Shown: one piece after another, positions 12,050 to 12,547 of the stretch
Numbering within the stretch: the stretch's first letter is position 1
Layout of the letters: each line of letters starts with the position of its first letter
Source: DATBMA01 sp036555105
GTDB taxonomy: Bacteria > Actinomycetota > Acidimicrobiia > Spongiisociales > ZC4RG35
Direction of reading: 5' to 3'
DNA length: 12,547 bases
NCBI GenBank assembly: GCA_036555105.1
Contig: DATBMA010000100.1
Location: 1-12,547 of the forward strand
The notes under the pieces: model-generated
The model's database searches: none
The model's input: the letters and a program-made list of their open reading frames with translations, nothing else
What the model was told of the DNA's origin: nothing
Program-made: the position numbers and the translations under genes

Positions 12050-12547
12050 ATGTTGGAGGAGCTGGGACTGGGTGCCTTCCGGCTCCATTACGAGAGCCTC
12101 GATTTCAACGCCGGCCTCATCGTCGGCTCCGGGTCTCTGCTGATCGACACCCGCTCGAGCCCGGCAGAAGCCACCGAGCTCCAGGCCGATTTGGTGAAGC
12201 ACGATTTGGCACCCCTGAGGATGGTGGTGAACACCCACCATCACTGGGACCACTCCTTCGGCAACCAGGTCTTCTCCGGCCTGGTGGCGATATACGGGCA
12301 TCCCGACTGCCGACGGCGGCTCCTGGAGGGAGGGGAGGAGGCTCGACGCAGGCTCATCGAGGAGATGCCCGAGCGCACAGGGGAGTTCGCCGAGGTGGTG
12401 ATAACACCCCCGGATCTCCTGATCCCTGACCGGACCACGCTGGACCCGGGAGGGGTGCAAGCCACCGTCCGTTACCTGGGGCGGGGCCACACCGACAACG
12501 ACCTGGTGATCACGATCGGAGACGTCCTCTTCGCCGGAGACCTGGTC
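12050..12547 (+). CDS. Metallo-beta-lactamase-fold hydrolase, 3' end outside window
   Basis: The window shows 166 codons without a stop, so the C-terminus is missing. The N-terminus MLEELGLGAFRLHY...FNAGLIVGSGSLLIDT is the usual opening beta-strand pair of the fold. THHHWDH (HxHxDH) is the zinc-binding motif. GRGHTDNDLVI supplies the next His, and FAGDLV at the window edge supplies the bridging Asp. The arrangement resembles glyoxalase II-like and quinoprotein-relay-like MBL proteins, not a classic antibiotic beta-lactamase; the substrate cannot be told. It follows the dnaB terminator and has its own leaderless-looking promoter, so it is a separate unit. The HHHWDH form has Trp where many relatives have Tyr, Thr, Ser or Ala. 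Confidence 0.9.
   Translation, partial: MLEELGLGAFRLHYESLDFNAGLIVGSGSLLIDTRSSPAEATELQADLVKHDLAPLRMVVNTHHHWDHSFGNQVFSGLVAIYGHPDCRRRLLEGGEEARRRLIEEMPERTGEFAEVVITPPDLLIPDRTTLDPGGVQATVRYLGRGHTDNDLVITIGDVLFAGDLV

Noticed and set aside
11814..12143. Small plus-strand frame after dnaB
   Set aside because: It begins inside the terminator hairpin, runs through a G-rich tract and overlaps the well-supported MBL gene in another frame.
12050..12547. Antibiotic-resistance metallo-beta-lactamase
   Set aside because: The visible motifs are those of the broad fold superfamily; no signal peptide or subclass-specific features are seen, and the C-terminus is missing.

Overview
The window is a GC-rich, gene-dense chromosomal segment, most likely from an actinomycete (phylum Actinomycetota). 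The prenyltransferase and the endonuclease IV resemble their Mycobacterium tuberculosis relatives closely, and several starts are GTG or TTG. Several promoters carry a TANNNT-type -10 box with little visible -35. A deep-branching, uncultured lineage such as Acidimicrobiia is a guess only. I see no phage, IS, CRISPR or tRNA.

Layout. (1) Bases 1-3567 are the 3' part of a very large surface protein: a beta-helix, a choice-of-anchor-like segment, seven Ig-like modules in strict A-B alternation, two cadherin-like modules and a C-terminal membrane anchor. (2) A short-chain cis-prenyltransferase (3609-4379) follows. (3) A 158-bp inverted repeat built from 7-base units separates it from a tightly overlapped operon: pyrE, a two-helix membrane protein with a possible PH-like domain, and nfo (4560-6477). 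The nfo stop codon lies inside a second 7-base-periodic array. (4) A small lipoprotein (6526-6945) and panB (7068-7919) follow. (5) A DUF192 lipoprotein lies on the minus strand (7946-8485) and is divergent from (6) the conserved cluster rpsF-ssb-rpsR-rplI (8684-10237), then dnaB (10441-11796) with a strong terminator. (7) The window ends inside a metallo-beta-lactamase-fold hydrolase (12050 onward).

How the parts fit. The core is housekeeping: pyrimidine and pantothenate synthesis, prenyl-lipid precursor supply, AP-site repair, ribosomal proteins, SSB and the replicative helicase. No new defence or mobile system is evident. The most interesting signals are non-coding: dispersed heptamer-phased inverted repeats at gene ends, a rpsF leader hairpin that can be folded like the known S6:S18 autoregulatory RNA, and a split between genes with good Shine-Dalgarno sites and genes that look leaderless, with a TACCNT-type -10 box 6-7 bases before the start codon.
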